A stretch of 31,676 nucleotides of DNA from Clostridiaceae bacterium (GCA_016295895.1 JAEDKI010000003.1:1-31676), one strand, 5' to 3'. Shown: positions 23,111 to 31,615, counted from the stretch's first letter. The notes: generated from the letters alone by a model not told the origin. Program-made: numbers and translations.

Positions 23111-25535
23111 TCTTGTTTTTCTTTTCGGCTTTCTTTGCCGCTTTTTCAGCCTTGAGCTTTTCGCCGTAAGCCTTTTCTTCTGCTTTGATTCGCTCAGCTT
23201 CGGCGGCAGCCTCCGCCTGAGCCTTTTCGTGGCGAATCTTTGCCTCGTCATACATTGAAGCGATTTCGTCAAGGTGGCTGTAATTCTCGCTCTGAGTGAG
23301 CATGTTCTTTGCGCTGATATAGGGTTTTGCGGCTCTGTTATAAACAGAATTGTCGTTTGTAGCCTGCTTGATTTTGGCTTCAAGAGCTTTCTGCTCGGCT
23401 TTGATTGCCTTGATTTCGTTCATGAAGTCATTAACGGCAGCCTTGTCTTTTTCGTCTCTTGCTTTATAAAGCTTCTGATATGTAGCTTCAAGCTTTTCTG
23501 CAAGCTCGTCTTCCTGGCTGAAAAGAGATTCAAAAATGCTGACATCGAATTCCTTGATGCCCTTGGGGAAGTATTTCTTAGCGGCTTTCTGAGCGTAAGC
23601 GGTGTCTCTTGCTCTTGTGATTTCGGCTTTTCTGTATTCCTTTTCTTCGGGCGTGCCGCTCGGAAGAACCTTTGCCGCCGCAAGCTCGGATTTATCAAAG
23701 TTATATATGAATTCATAGCCTGCGTCAACTGCTTCACGGGCTTCCTTGAGCTGCATAATGCCCTCGGGAGTGTTGAAGCGGTTCATTTCTTTAACTACAA
23801 ATTTTGAAATTTCAATGTTCTGATTGAATTCTATTGCCTCACGGTATTCTTTTTTGGCTTTCTTCTTGGCTTCTTTGCCTTTTGCGGATTTTTTGGCATG
23901 TTTATATTCCGCAATGTTTTTGGGCTGAGCGTCAACAAATTCCTGTGCCTCACGGATGGTTTCGATAGCTTCAACAAGATCCTTGTCTTTAAGAACACCG
24001 TTACCGTAGTCCTCAAAGAGTGCACGGATCTGAAGAACCTTTATCATGCCTCTCTGCTTGACCTCGGAAAGGTCATACCAGAAATAAGGCACAACATTCA
24101 GAAATGCGCCGATGACCGATGCGCCGATAAGAACTGCAAAAATGCTGACAAATGTTTCTCTGTGATAGAGAACGTTATAAACATTGTTGGGGTTATCGAG
24201 CGCACCCTCCTGAGCGATAATTGCGGGGAGAAGCTCCTGAAGCTTTGTTTGGTTAATGCCGACATATTCATAAATTGCGGGCAGAACGGAGCTTGTAACC
24301 ATTGTTACTGCGCTGCCGATAAGACCGACTGCGGCAAACATTCCGTCGATTCTTTCGCCGGTGATGTATTGCTGATAGTCACGGATATCGCCGTTGAGGC
24401 TCGGAGTGAGAATGTGTGTAAACGAACCGACAAGGGCGTTCATCCACAGACAGCACATAACGAGCCAGATCATTACCGCAGGGTCGCTGTGCTTGACAAT
24501 GGGATAAATCATTGCGATGAATATGATATTAAGAAGATTTGTGAAAACAAGCGTATTCTTTTTGCCTATGCGTCTTATTGAAATGGGAGCAAGCATCATG
24601 CCCCAAAGGGAAGCGTTGCCGTAAACCGTTGTGATGATCGCATATGCGGCGGGTGTGCAGGCGTGCTGATAGGTGTAAAGCCAACCGAGAATGTTGCCGT
24701 AAGCGCTTTCAAGGAAGCCGAGCCAGCCTGCAAGAGAAATAATCCAGAAATACTTATTTTTTGCAACCGCTCTGAGAGCGTCAATAAACTTTATCTGAAC
24801 AACATGCGTTTTTGCCTGAACTATTTTTTCTTCGGTATTAACATAAATAATAAGGCTCAGGAAGAAGCCGAGAATAAGAATCGGCGGCCAGATGTAACGG
24901 TAAATTCTGATATCAAAGAGATTATCCGTTCCCGTTATCGCTTTGCCGAGCAGGGGAATGATTGCGCCGGTAATGGTCGGGGCAAGAGAGTCTGCAATGG
25001 CTCGGATTGAAGCGACATTTGAGCGCTCCTGAGTGTTGGGGGAAAGAACGACGATATAATTATCGTATGCGTCATAAAGAAAATTATAGAAGAATTGGAA
25101 ACCGATGTTAAACAGCAGAACAACAACGCATTTAGTCAGCTGATTCATGTGCTCGTACGGCATCCAGAAATAGCCGATGGCAAGCACGATTGTCGGCAGA
25201 CCCATTGAAATGATATACGGTCGGTATTTACCTTTTCTGCTTCGGGTGTTGTCGATTATGTAGGCTCTGAGCATTGTGAGCGGAAAGCTCGCAACAATGC
25301 TGAGAATGTAAATCGCATACATCGGCATGGGCTCAATGCCTATTGTGTTACCGATGAAAACATTACCCACGGCAATCATAACGCCCTGAATGCAGGTTAT
25401 GATGAATTTAACGCCGATTCCGCCGCCTGCAAGTGCGGCGATTTCTTTGAAATTCATGTACTTGCCCAAGGGCGGGGTTTTCCAATAGGTCATAACCTTG
25501 GAAATACCGTTTTTGACGGTGCTGACTAAGTTCAT
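23106..25535 (-). CDS. GPH-family (MFS) sugar symporter with a long charged C-terminal tail
   Basis: 809 residues. The first about 490 form a 12-helix transporter of the glycoside-pentoside-hexuronide:cation symporter family: DNTRSRKGKYRPY (95-107) matches the loop 2-3 signature, and DIRDYQQYITGERIDGMF (383-400) the loop before the last helices. Family members import sugars with H+ or Na+. Residues about 495-809 are an additional cytoplasmic region, Lys/Glu/Ala-rich and probably coiled coil, ending AAKKAEKKNKK. Normal members have about 450-500 residues. ATG 25535 follows GGGAGGATTATC; a longer frame lacks a site. Single gene with its own promoter, convergent with the NRPS-like operon. The substrate and the tail's role are unknown. 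Confidence 0.88.
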   Translation of the reverse strand: MNLVSTVKNGISKVMTYWKTPPLGKYMNFKEIAALAGGGIGVKFIITCIQGVMIAVGNVFIGNTIGIEPMPMYAIYILSIVASFPLTMLRAYIIDNTRSRKGKYRPYIISMGLPTIVLAIGYFWMPYEHMNQLTKCVVVLLFNIGFQFFYNFLYDAYDNYIVVLSPNTQERSNVASIRAIADSLAPTITGAIIPLLGKAITGTDNLFDIRIYRYIWPPILILGFFLSLIIYVNTEEKIVQAKTHVVQIKFIDALRAVAKNKYFWIISLAGWLGFLESAYGNILGWLYTYQHACTPAAYAIITTVYGNASLWGMMLAPISIRRIGKKNTLVFTNLLNIIFIAMIYPIVKHSDPAVMIWLVMCCLWMNALVGSFTHILTPSLNGDIRDYQQYITGERIDGMFAAVGLIGSAVTMVTSSVLPAIYEYVGINQTKLQELLPAIIAQEGALDNPNNVYNVLYHRETFVSIFAVLIGASVIGAFLNVVPYFWYDLSEVKQRGMIKVLQIRALFEDYGNGVLKDKDLVEAIETIREAQEFVDAQPKNIAEYKHAKKSAKGKEAKKKAKKEYREAIEFNQNIEISKFVVKEMNRFNTPEGIMQLKEAREAVDAGYEFIYNFDKSELAAAKVLPSGTPEEKEYRKAEITRARDTAYAQKAAKKYFPKGIKEFDVSIFESLFSQEDELAEKLEATYQKLYKARDEKDKAAVNDFMNEIKAIKAEQKALEAKIKQATNDNSVYNRAAKPYISAKNMLTQSENYSHLDEIASMYDEAKIRHEKAQAEAAAEAERIKAEEKAYGEKLKAEKAAKKAEKKNKK

Positions 25536-25616
25536 GATAATCCTCCCTGAAACTGAAATTGAACATGAGGGGTTGAAAAGAGTCCGAAATCGGGCTTTTC
25601 CCGACATATAGATAAT

Positions 25617-25644
25617 ATTATAGCATAATAGACAAAAAAATCAA
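25617..25644 (-). promoter_or_regulatory. Sigma-A promoter of the symporter gene
   Basis: Minus strand TTGATT, a 16-base spacer, a perfect TATAAT, about 80 bases before the ATG. The leader contains a small CGGG/CCCG hairpin. Confidence 0.65.
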
Positions 25645-25908
25645 GACCGCAATTATATTTTAGTGTAGTATTGTTGAGATTGGAATAAAAAGTATCCGGG
25701 AGGATTTTCAAAATGATGAAATGCTGTGTGCCTGCGGCATGTTCCGGTAGGGGCGACCCGGCGTATGCCGTGACGGAGGATTGATATGCTGATTGATAAA
25801 CGATTCTATCTGAAAACACGCAATATTCCGTAGGGAACGCTGTCCTCAGCGTTCCGGCTACTGTTGTCGCCTGAAAACGCATAAACTCACGAATCGTTAA
25901 TCAAACTA
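25645..25908. other. Gene-poor gap with repeats between the symporter and the lipoprotein genes
   Basis: It holds a ribosome site GGGAGGA (25698-25704) followed by ATGATG and a 23-codon frame (25713-25784) that runs into repeat sequence, a GTAGGGG palindrome (25747-25760) joined to MITE-like sequence GCCGTGACGGAGG, and a full GTAGGG stem-loop at 25830-25856. GCCTGAAAACGCA (25869-25881) also occurs in the left repeat region at 705-717. No convincing gene. Confidence 0.6.
25830..25856 (+). repeat. GTAGGG palindromic repeat, distant copy
   Basis: Identical over 27 bases to the copy at 626-652: a 9-bp stem GGAACGCTG / CAGCGTTCC with a TCCT loop. The flanking sequence is also partly shared. Confidence 0.8.
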
Positions 25909-25942
25909 AAAAGCACAAACCGTCAGAATGGCTTGTGCTTTT
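25909..25942 (-). terminator. Terminator of the lipoprotein and signalling operon
   Basis: A 10-bp stem AAAAGCACAA / TTGTGCTTTT with a 14-base loop, 15 bases after the lipoprotein stop. On the minus strand it is followed by TAGTTTGATT, a weak T-run. Confidence 0.65.
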
Positions 25943-25957
25943 GGTAAATATATTACA

Positions 25958-27700
25958 TTATATATTGGATTTTGAAACCGAGCCGAGCTCTGTCAGATAG
26001 CTTCGCATGGCGTCCATTCCGATGATTTTACTGTCCTGCATATTCCCTTTATCTTTGATGCCGTCTGTGTATCCGCAGATAACGACGGTGTATTCCCGGG
26101 CATCATCAAGATTTGCGTTGCCGTTAACCGTCAGAACATACGGAAATGTGTTTCCGTCGCCGAACAAATCGAAGCCCGTCACCGAAAGCTGTTTGATTTC
26201 CCGACCCGTCAGGACAAAGGTTTTTATTGTGTCAACCCAGCCGAGGGGGTTAACCGTGCTGATTATCTCATCGTTGACATGCCCTTTCCAAAGGCAACCG
26301 TTAACGCCGTATTCGTTTTCCTTTCCGTCATGATATGCTCCGAGGGAGATAAGAGAACAGTCTGCGCCTGCAGCTTTGGCAAATGCATTGCCCACAAGCC
26401 GTGCCGTTTCCTCCATTGTCAAATCTTCCGATACATATGCGCATGAATCGGTTCCGTTTTCAATTGAATCACGCAGTGCACGGTTCATTACGGCAATAAC
26501 ATTTTCTCCCGTTGATTTGCCTGCATACCATTTCAGACACTCGCTCCCGACGGGGACAATCAGATCCTCCCAGCCTGCATATGCAAGCGGTGCGCTGAAC
26601 CCTGCATCAAGCATTTTGACAATCTCTTTGTATTCCTCGGCGGCGTTGTCTCCCTCTTCAAGCGTAAGCAATTGGCTTTTATTACCCGGGAGCAGTCTCT
26701 GTCCCTCCTCGGTGGAGATAAATTCCATGAACTTCAGTGCATCATGCAACTTTTGCTTGTTTTCGGGCTTTTCCAAGTTCGCATTAAGGCCGTAGTAGCA
26801 TGCGGTTTTTGTGATATAGCGGTTGTTAGAGCCGTCCTCGCTCAGCCACGGCATTAAACCGTAACAGTCTCCGCTTCCGTCTCTGTTTTGTGAAAAGCGT
26901 AAGGTACCTCCGTAAATAAAAAATGCGGTGTTTCCTTCAAGAAATTCGGATTTTGCTTCACTTGCGGTTTTTTCAAAGCACTTTCCGTTGATCATTCCGA
27001 GATCAATCCACTTCTGCATGTATTCGATTGTGTCTTTCCATGCTTCGTCTGCGGTAACATTTCCGCTCAGAAAACTATCGATCCATTCAAGTCCCTCGGG
27101 CGTTCTCAGAAAAACCGTGTTGCCGAGATTGAAAAGAAATTGAAATCCGTTTCCCGTCAGCTCAAGAGAGGTTGCGGAAAGCTCGGCGTTTGCTGCTTTG
27201 ATTTTCGGAGCAAGCTCCTCCAACTCACGAAAGCTTGAAGGCACTTTCCAGCCGTGCTTTTCAAAAAGAGTTTTGTTATAGTAAATTCCGTAAATCGAAT
27301 AGTTGCACGGGAGCATATAAATAGAGCCGTCAATATTGCATTCATTCAATCGGGAAACCGCATATTTTGAGCTGAAATCATATCCCGAGAGATCTATCAG
27401 ATATTTCTCCTGAAGCTCTTTATCGGGCAGGATATTGGCTGTGTAAATATCAGGAGCCTGCCCCGCTTCAAGAATTCTGTTAAGATAGCTTGTGGCATTT
27501 TTACCGCTGTAGCTGATAAACTGAAGATTAACCTCGGGATAAGCCTCCTTAAAGGCTTTTTCAAACTGTGTATAATCCTTGCGGGCGGTTAAAATTGTCA
27601 GAGGCTCATGTTCCGCTTCGGTTCGACCCGAGCAGGAGGAAAATGACAGACTGACAATTATTACTGCCAAAAGAAATGCGGCGATTTTTGTTATTTTCAC
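25958..27700 (-). CDS. Lipoprotein: ABC-type solute-binding domain with a 5'-nucleotidase C-terminal-like domain
   Basis: 580 residues from GTG 27700. Signal peptide KITKIAAFLLAVIIVSLSFSSC with the lipidated Cys at 23 (lipobox FSSC). Residues about 33-430 look like a family 1 solute-binding protein: LTILTARKDYTQFEKAFK, PDIYTAN, YNKTLFEKHGWKVPSSF, FLEGNTAFFIYG. Residues about 440-575 resemble the substrate domain of 5'-nucleotidases (CSLISLGAYHDG, STVNPLGWVDTIKTFVLTG, YTVVICGYTDGIKD) without the metal-binding catalytic domain, so no nucleotidase activity is expected. No ABC permease is nearby. It lies 51 bases after the hybrid kinase, so a sensory role is inferred. TTG 27710-27712 is an alternative start but abuts AAGG; GTG 27700 has it 12 bases upstream. 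Confidence 0.82.
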   Translation of the reverse strand: MKITKIAAFLLAVIIVSLSFSSCSGRTEAEHEPLTILTARKDYTQFEKAFKEAYPEVNLQFISYSGKNATSYLNRILEAGQAPDIYTANILPDKELQEKYLIDLSGYDFSSKYAVSRLNECNIDGSIYMLPCNYSIYGIYYNKTLFEKHGWKVPSSFRELEELAPKIKAANAELSATSLELTGNGFQFLFNLGNTVFLRTPEGLEWIDSFLSGNVTADEAWKDTIEYMQKWIDLGMINGKCFEKTASEAKSEFLEGNTAFFIYGGTLRFSQNRDGSGDCYGLMPWLSEDGSNNRYITKTACYYGLNANLEKPENKQKLHDALKFMEFISTEEGQRLLPGNKSQLLTLEEGDNAAEEYKEIVKMLDAGFSAPLAYAGWEDLIVPVGSECLKWYAGKSTGENVIAVMNRALRDSIENGTDSCAYVSEDLTMEETARLVGNAFAKAAGADCSLISLGAYHDGKENEYGVNGCLWKGHVNDEIISTVNPLGWVDTIKTFVLTGREIKQLSVTGFDLFGDGNTFPYVLTVNGNANLDDAREYTVVICGYTDGIKDKGNMQDSKIIGMDAMRSYLTELGSVSKSNI

Positions 27701-27751
27701 ACGAAAACACAACCTTATTTCAAGATTTTTACGAGATTCATATCGATTGTA

Positions 27752-29956
27752 TTATTCATATTCTTTTCTGTATTTAGCCAGAGTTGAGACCAGCAGCTTT
27801 CCGTTAATCGGCTTTGAAAGATGCTCGTTCATTCCTGCGGCTGAGGTTTTCTGAACATCTTCCTCAAATGCGTTTGCCGTCATGGCTATTATGGGCACTC
27901 TGACGGCATCGGGGCGGCTGAGCGAGCGGATTTTTTCGGTAGCCTCCAGACCGTCCATAACAGGCATCATAACATCCATCAGAATTGCATCAATGCCGCC
28001 GATCTCGGAGCTTTCAAAGATTTTCAGCGCTTCTTCGCCGTTGCAGGCAACAGTAACCACCGCTTCCGCCTTCTTTAATACATGCTCTGCAATGTCTCTG
28101 TTGAGCAGATTATCCTCACAGAGCAGAATTTTCATGCCTTTAAGCGAAGCAGGGGGAAGCTGTTTTTCGGGATCGGTATGAACGGCAAAAGCGTTTCGGC
28201 TGATTGAGAACGGCAGGATGACGGTGAAGCGGCTTCCTTTGTTGACCTTGCTGATTATCTCAATCGTACCGCCCATTTTGTCAATCAGCTTTTTGGCAAT
28301 TGACATTCCGAGCCCCGTGCCGTCGTTGTCCGTGCGGTATTGTCTGTTTTCTTGCCAGAACGGTTCGAAGATATGTTCAACGCATTCCTCGCTTATGCCG
28401 ATGCCCGTGTCCTCGATAACAAACCGAAAGACTGCGGTTTCACCCTCGGATGAAATTTCCTCCGTTTCAAATGAGACGCTTCCGCCCTCGTTTGTGAATT
28501 TTACGGCATTGCCGAGAATGTTTATCAGCACTTTTCGCAAATAGAGGTCGCACCCGATAAGATACGGATGCTGTAAATCAACGCACTTATAAGTGAAACT
28601 GATATTTTTCTGCTTTGCGTAGCTTTTAATGATTGAACAGCATACGTCCGTGACCGTTCTGAGGTCAAATGTTTTTTCCGCAGGCTTCACCTGACCGCTT
28701 TCAAGACGGCTCATATCCAGAACATCATTTATCAGGGCGTTTAAATGATTGGATGCAGAATGAATATCCGAAAGGCAATTCCGAAGCTCATCGGTAAGAT
28801 CGGGGCTTTCCTCAGCCCGTTCAATCATGCCGAGGATTCCGTTTAGAGGAGTTCTCAGATCGTGCGACATATGAGACAGAAATTCACTTTTCGCCAGATT
28901 TGCGCTGTTCGCTTCATCCGCCGCCTTTTTCAGCGCAGCATTCAGTTGTTTTTGTTGAGCTGCCCTGATACGCATGTTGACCGCAGAAACAAAGCAAAAT
29001 ATGATTATTGCGGCAACAAGAACGCCGATAACCGCCATAAGAATAATGCGTTGCATGGCTGCGCTCAGAAGATTTTCAGCTCCGCTTTGCATTTGCTCGG
29101 TCGGAACTATCAGCAGAACAATCCAGTCGGGCGTTCCGATAGGAGCCATTGAAACATAATAATTCTTGTTTTCATATTCAAATTCGAGGCTTTCACCCGT
29201 CGTGAAATAAAGACTATCTTTTAACTGCTCAAAGGTTTCTCCGTGAAGAAATGTGACATTTTCAAGAATCCTCAGAATATTTGCCGCTGTTTTAAAGTCT
29301 CCCGTGCTGTTTCGCCTGTAAATACTTCTTCCGTCGGTGCGGATGATAAAGAAATCGGCATATCCGTCAAATCCTGAGCAGGAAAAAGCAGAGGTGTAAA
29401 CCTCAGGCGGCAGAATCATGGCTGTGTGCGTTATCTCTGTACCGTCATTAAGAATCAAAGGAGTATCGAGGCGGCGAAGAAAAATCATATATTCTTTGTT
29501 GCTGTCAAAGGTGACGGATGTAATAACAACCTGCCGATCATCAGCAGATTTCTTCAGTAATTCAATATTTTTGAATAAACCGACATTGCCGTTGGAGAGA
29601 TAGTAGTTTGTCCGTGAATCCAACAGCATCAAATAATATTTGTGATTGTATACTCCGCTTTCCGCCTCCGAGATCAGAGCGGGGAGGCTCTCTTTGCTTT
29701 CAATATCCGTTGAAAGAATGTGTGAGAATGCGGCGTCTGCCACACTCCACGAGTAGTTGCAGGTTGTGTTGACTGTTTTTGCAACCTGCTCCGAAACCTC
29801 GTTCAGACTTTTGCGGCGCTCGGCATACATTTCATCACTGACCGATTTAAAAAGAGATAAGGCGATTGACGCGCAAGAGGCAAACAGTATGGCTATAATT
29901 AATATGCCGACGGTGATTGACGCTCTGCTGTGCTTTCGGGCTTTTGCTCCCTTCAT
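27752..29956 (-). CDS. Hybrid sensor histidine kinase (sensor, HisKA, HATPase, receiver)
   Basis: 734 residues. Membrane helix about 14-36; extracytoplasmic sensor about 40-300, Cache-like by size and position; second helix about 303-325; HisKA FLSHMSHDLRTPLNG with the phospho-His at 365; HATPase boxes NILGNAVKFTNEGG (N), EDTGIGI (G1) and DGTGLGMSI (G2); then a receiver domain from about 608 with ED (614-615), the phospho-Asp in ILMDVMMPVMDG (D661) and the Lys in HLSKP. The protein stops right after the receiver and has no HPt, so phosphate must go to a separate HPt (31180-31533). Its ATG overlaps the upstream regulator stop as ATGA. It is followed by the binding lipoprotein, a plausible ligand-presenting partner. 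Confidence 0.93.
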   Translation of the reverse strand: MKGAKARKHSRASITVGILIIAILFASCASIALSLFKSVSDEMYAERRKSLNEVSEQVAKTVNTTCNYSWSVADAAFSHILSTDIESKESLPALISEAESGVYNHKYYLMLLDSRTNYYLSNGNVGLFKNIELLKKSADDRQVVITSVTFDSNKEYMIFLRRLDTPLILNDGTEITHTAMILPPEVYTSAFSCSGFDGYADFFIIRTDGRSIYRRNSTGDFKTAANILRILENVTFLHGETFEQLKDSLYFTTGESLEFEYENKNYYVSMAPIGTPDWIVLLIVPTEQMQSGAENLLSAAMQRIILMAVIGVLVAAIIIFCFVSAVNMRIRAAQQKQLNAALKKAADEANSANLAKSEFLSHMSHDLRTPLNGILGMIERAEESPDLTDELRNCLSDIHSASNHLNALINDVLDMSRLESGQVKPAEKTFDLRTVTDVCCSIIKSYAKQKNISFTYKCVDLQHPYLIGCDLYLRKVLINILGNAVKFTNEGGSVSFETEEISSEGETAVFRFVIEDTGIGISEECVEHIFEPFWQENRQYRTDNDGTGLGMSIAKKLIDKMGGTIEIISKVNKGSRFTVILPFSISRNAFAVHTDPEKQLPPASLKGMKILLCEDNLLNRDIAEHVLKKAEAVVTVACNGEEALKIFESSEIGGIDAILMDVMMPVMDGLEATEKIRSLSRPDAVRVPIIAMTANAFEEDVQKTSAAGMNEHLSKPINGKLLVSTLAKYRKEYE

Positions 29957-30702
29957 TTATTATCACACCAGACTCCGGGTTTATTGTTATTTGGAGAAAT
30001 GCTTTGCTTTTCTTTATATTCCAGGAATTGCTTTTGAATATCCTTTTTGCTTTTTTGGCGGATCAGCACCTCATCTCCGCTCTGAAGATGAAATACATCA
30101 TCTGCTTCTCTGACATAATTCATGTTAACAAGATAGCTCTGATGACAGCGCAGAAAACGGGGGTCATTCAGTTCTTCTTCAATTTGCGTGAGCTTTTTAT
30201 AAATGACATACTCACGGTTTTCCGTTCGGTGCAGAATACATTTTGTGTTATCGCTTTCAACAAACATAATTTCATTGAGCGGAATATATACAATCCTCGA
30301 TTTTTGCTTTATCTGATAACTGTCGCACTGATATTCGGGCAGGAATCTGTCGAGCGTGCGCCTGATGTCATCGGAGCTGTACGGCTTAAGAATATATCCC
30401 GAAGCAAAAACATTATAGCTTTCAAGCGCATAATCGCCGGAGACGGTGCAGAAAATTATTTTTCCCTTGTATGAAAAGTCTCTCAGCTTTTGTGCGATGC
30501 TCATTCCGAAAGAATCACCCATGAACAAATCAAGAAAAATGATGTCGTAATTTATACCCTCGGTAACATCATAATAAAGGCTGTTGCCACGGTCATAGAG
30601 CGTGAATTCGCACCGAACCGAGGTTTCGGAGAAATATTTTTGAAGGAGCGTATGCAAAAGCTCACGCTCTATGTCATTGTCATCGCAGATTGCCAAACGC
30701 AT
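29953..30702 (-). CDS. LytTR-family response regulator
   Basis: 249 residues. Receiver domain 1-120 with DD (7-8 or 8-9), the phospho-Asp in IIFLDLFMGD (D58), Thr/Ser in CTVSGDY and the Lys in YILKPY (K106). A LytTR DNA-binding domain follows (about 135-235): IVYIPLNEIMFVES, YVIYKKLTQIEEEL, and RFLRCHQSYLVNMNYV, the family's most conserved stretch. Such regulators bind direct repeats upstream of target promoters, in many cases for extracellular functions. ATG 30702 follows AAGGA by 11 bases. It is coupled by a 4-base overlap to the hybrid kinase. No perfect LytTR site pair was found in the window. Confidence 0.93.
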   Translation of the reverse strand: MRLAICDDNDIERELLHTLLQKYFSETSVRCEFTLYDRGNSLYYDVTEGINYDIIFLDLFMGDSFGMSIAQKLRDFSYKGKIIFCTVSGDYALESYNVFASGYILKPYSSDDIRRTLDRFLPEYQCDSYQIKQKSRIVYIPLNEIMFVESDNTKCILHRTENREYVIYKKLTQIEEELNDPRFLRCHQSYLVNMNYVREADDVFHLQSGDEVLIRQKSKKDIQKQFLEYKEKQSISPNNNKPGVWCDNK

Positions 30703-30767
30703 GAAGAAACCAGATTCCTTTCCGGACTTCAGTTTGCTGCACTATAGTAACGAAAAAATACGGATCG

Positions 30768-31001
30768 CTATGCTTTTGCTATGTACAGCTCGTCCTCTAT
30801 TATTTCGCACAGGTGAATCGGCTCAACATGCTGCTGATTGAGCTTGTCTGCCAATGCCCTCAGCCAGACGATGTTGTCGGATATGCCATAGACGCATTTG
30901 ACAACATCAAGCAGACCGCCGCTTAATATGCAGGCGCAAATGCCGTATTTGCCGTTTCCGAGTGCTTTTGCCTCATCTTTGAATACAAAATAATTAATCA
31001 A
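30768..31001 (-). CDS. Small protein resembling DUF6514, unknown function
   Basis: 77 residues: a compact beta-strand-like N-terminal half (YFVFKDEAK, YGICACILSG) then VYGISDNIVWLRALADKLNQQHVEPIHLCEIIEDEL. The GIS-D-...-L-LN-..-V-P-HL-..-IED-L pattern resembles the DUF6514 family of clostridial small proteins from memory; function is unknown. The start is TTG 31001 with GGAGGTC 9 bases upstream, a strong site. It sits 65 bases before the response regulator with no terminator between, so the two are probably co-transcribed. Confidence 0.65.
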   Translation of the reverse strand: MINYFVFKDEAKALGNGKYGICACILSGGLLDVVKCVYGISDNIVWLRALADKLNQQHVEPIHLCEIIEDELYIAKA

Positions 31002-31086
31002 AAAATGACCTCCATTTCTTTTGAATCCGAAAATTTAACCCTCTAAATGTATTCTGTGCTCTGCCACGATTTATTTCCTGCGTGAC

Positions 31087-31095
31087 ATTATATCA
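31087..31095 (-). promoter_or_regulatory. Extended -10 promoter upstream of the DUF6514-like gene
   Basis: Minus strand TGATATAAT, an extended -10 (TGn plus perfect TATAAT). A -35 candidate TTGTGT is 19 bases away. It would start the DUF6514-like gene, response regulator, kinase and lipoprotein transcript. Confidence 0.55.
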
Positions 31096-31179
31096 GAAAC
31101 AGACAAACAGAACACAAAAATATGAATTCGGCACAAAAAATAAGGAAATCGGTCATTTTTTTGATAGCAACCGAAAAAC

Positions 31180-31533
31180 TCAGTTGCATTTTTTGAAGTT
31201 GTTTATTGCGGCAATCACACCGCAGTATTCCGCTTCAAGCTGTTTCAGGAGCGAATCCGGCGGGCTGATTCCCGCACGCAGGTTTTCGCAAACCGCTCCG
31301 CTGACATTGCCGAGCCGTGTTAATCCGAGGCTCAGACTGACGCCTTTTAAAGTATGCGACGCACGGAATGCGCTTTGAATGTCGTTTTCGCTCAAGTTCT
31401 GAATCAGTTGAGAGTAGGAGGGATCGTCAGCGAAAGCGATTATGAAATGTTCTGCGGTTTCGGGATCGCCCAACCGCTCCAGCACATCGTTAAGATCGCC
31501 TCCGAGAGCTTCATACAGTTCGGATAATGTCAT
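31180..31533 (-). CDS. Stand-alone HPt (histidine phosphotransfer) protein
   Basis: 117 residues forming a four-helix HPt fold. AFRASHTLKGVSLSLGLTRLG carries the phospho-accepting His (H60) in the SHTLKG context typical of the family. It would pass phosphate between the receiver domain of the hybrid kinase and that of the LytTR regulator. ATG 31533 follows GGTGATG. Own promoter upstream; 178 bases separate it from the next gene. The Cys-containing end NNFKKCN is not notable. Confidence 0.9.
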   Translation of the reverse strand: MTLSELYEALGGDLNDVLERLGDPETAEHFIIAFADDPSYSQLIQNLSENDIQSAFRASHTLKGVSLSLGLTRLGNVSGAVCENLRAGISPPDSLLKQLEAEYCGVIAAINNFKKCN

Positions 31534-31586
31534 TTTTCATCACCGTTCCGATTGTTAAAACTTGGATTTTTTGCTTCTTTTCCCAT

Positions 31587-31615
31587 ATTATAACATTTTC
31601 TTTTTGACTTTTCAA
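31587..31615 (-). promoter_or_regulatory. Sigma-A promoter of the HPt gene
   Basis: Minus strand TTGAAA, a 17-base spacer, a perfect TATAAT, about 54 bases before the HPt ATG. An inverted repeat GCAGTT...AACTGC (31626-31631, 31643-31648) lies just upstream of the -35. Confidence 0.75.

Noticed and set aside
23274..23807. 177-codon plus-strand frame rich in Phe, Cys and Leu
   Set aside because: It is the antisense of the Lys/Glu-rich tail of the symporter, which gives hydrophobic codons; no ribosome site.
25786..25833. 15-codon frame after GGAGG in the repeat gap
   Set aside because: It is made of repeat sequence and too short to support.
25958..27700. Active extracellular 5'-nucleotidase
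   Set aside because: Only the C-terminal substrate domain is recognisable; the metal-binding catalytic domain is absent.
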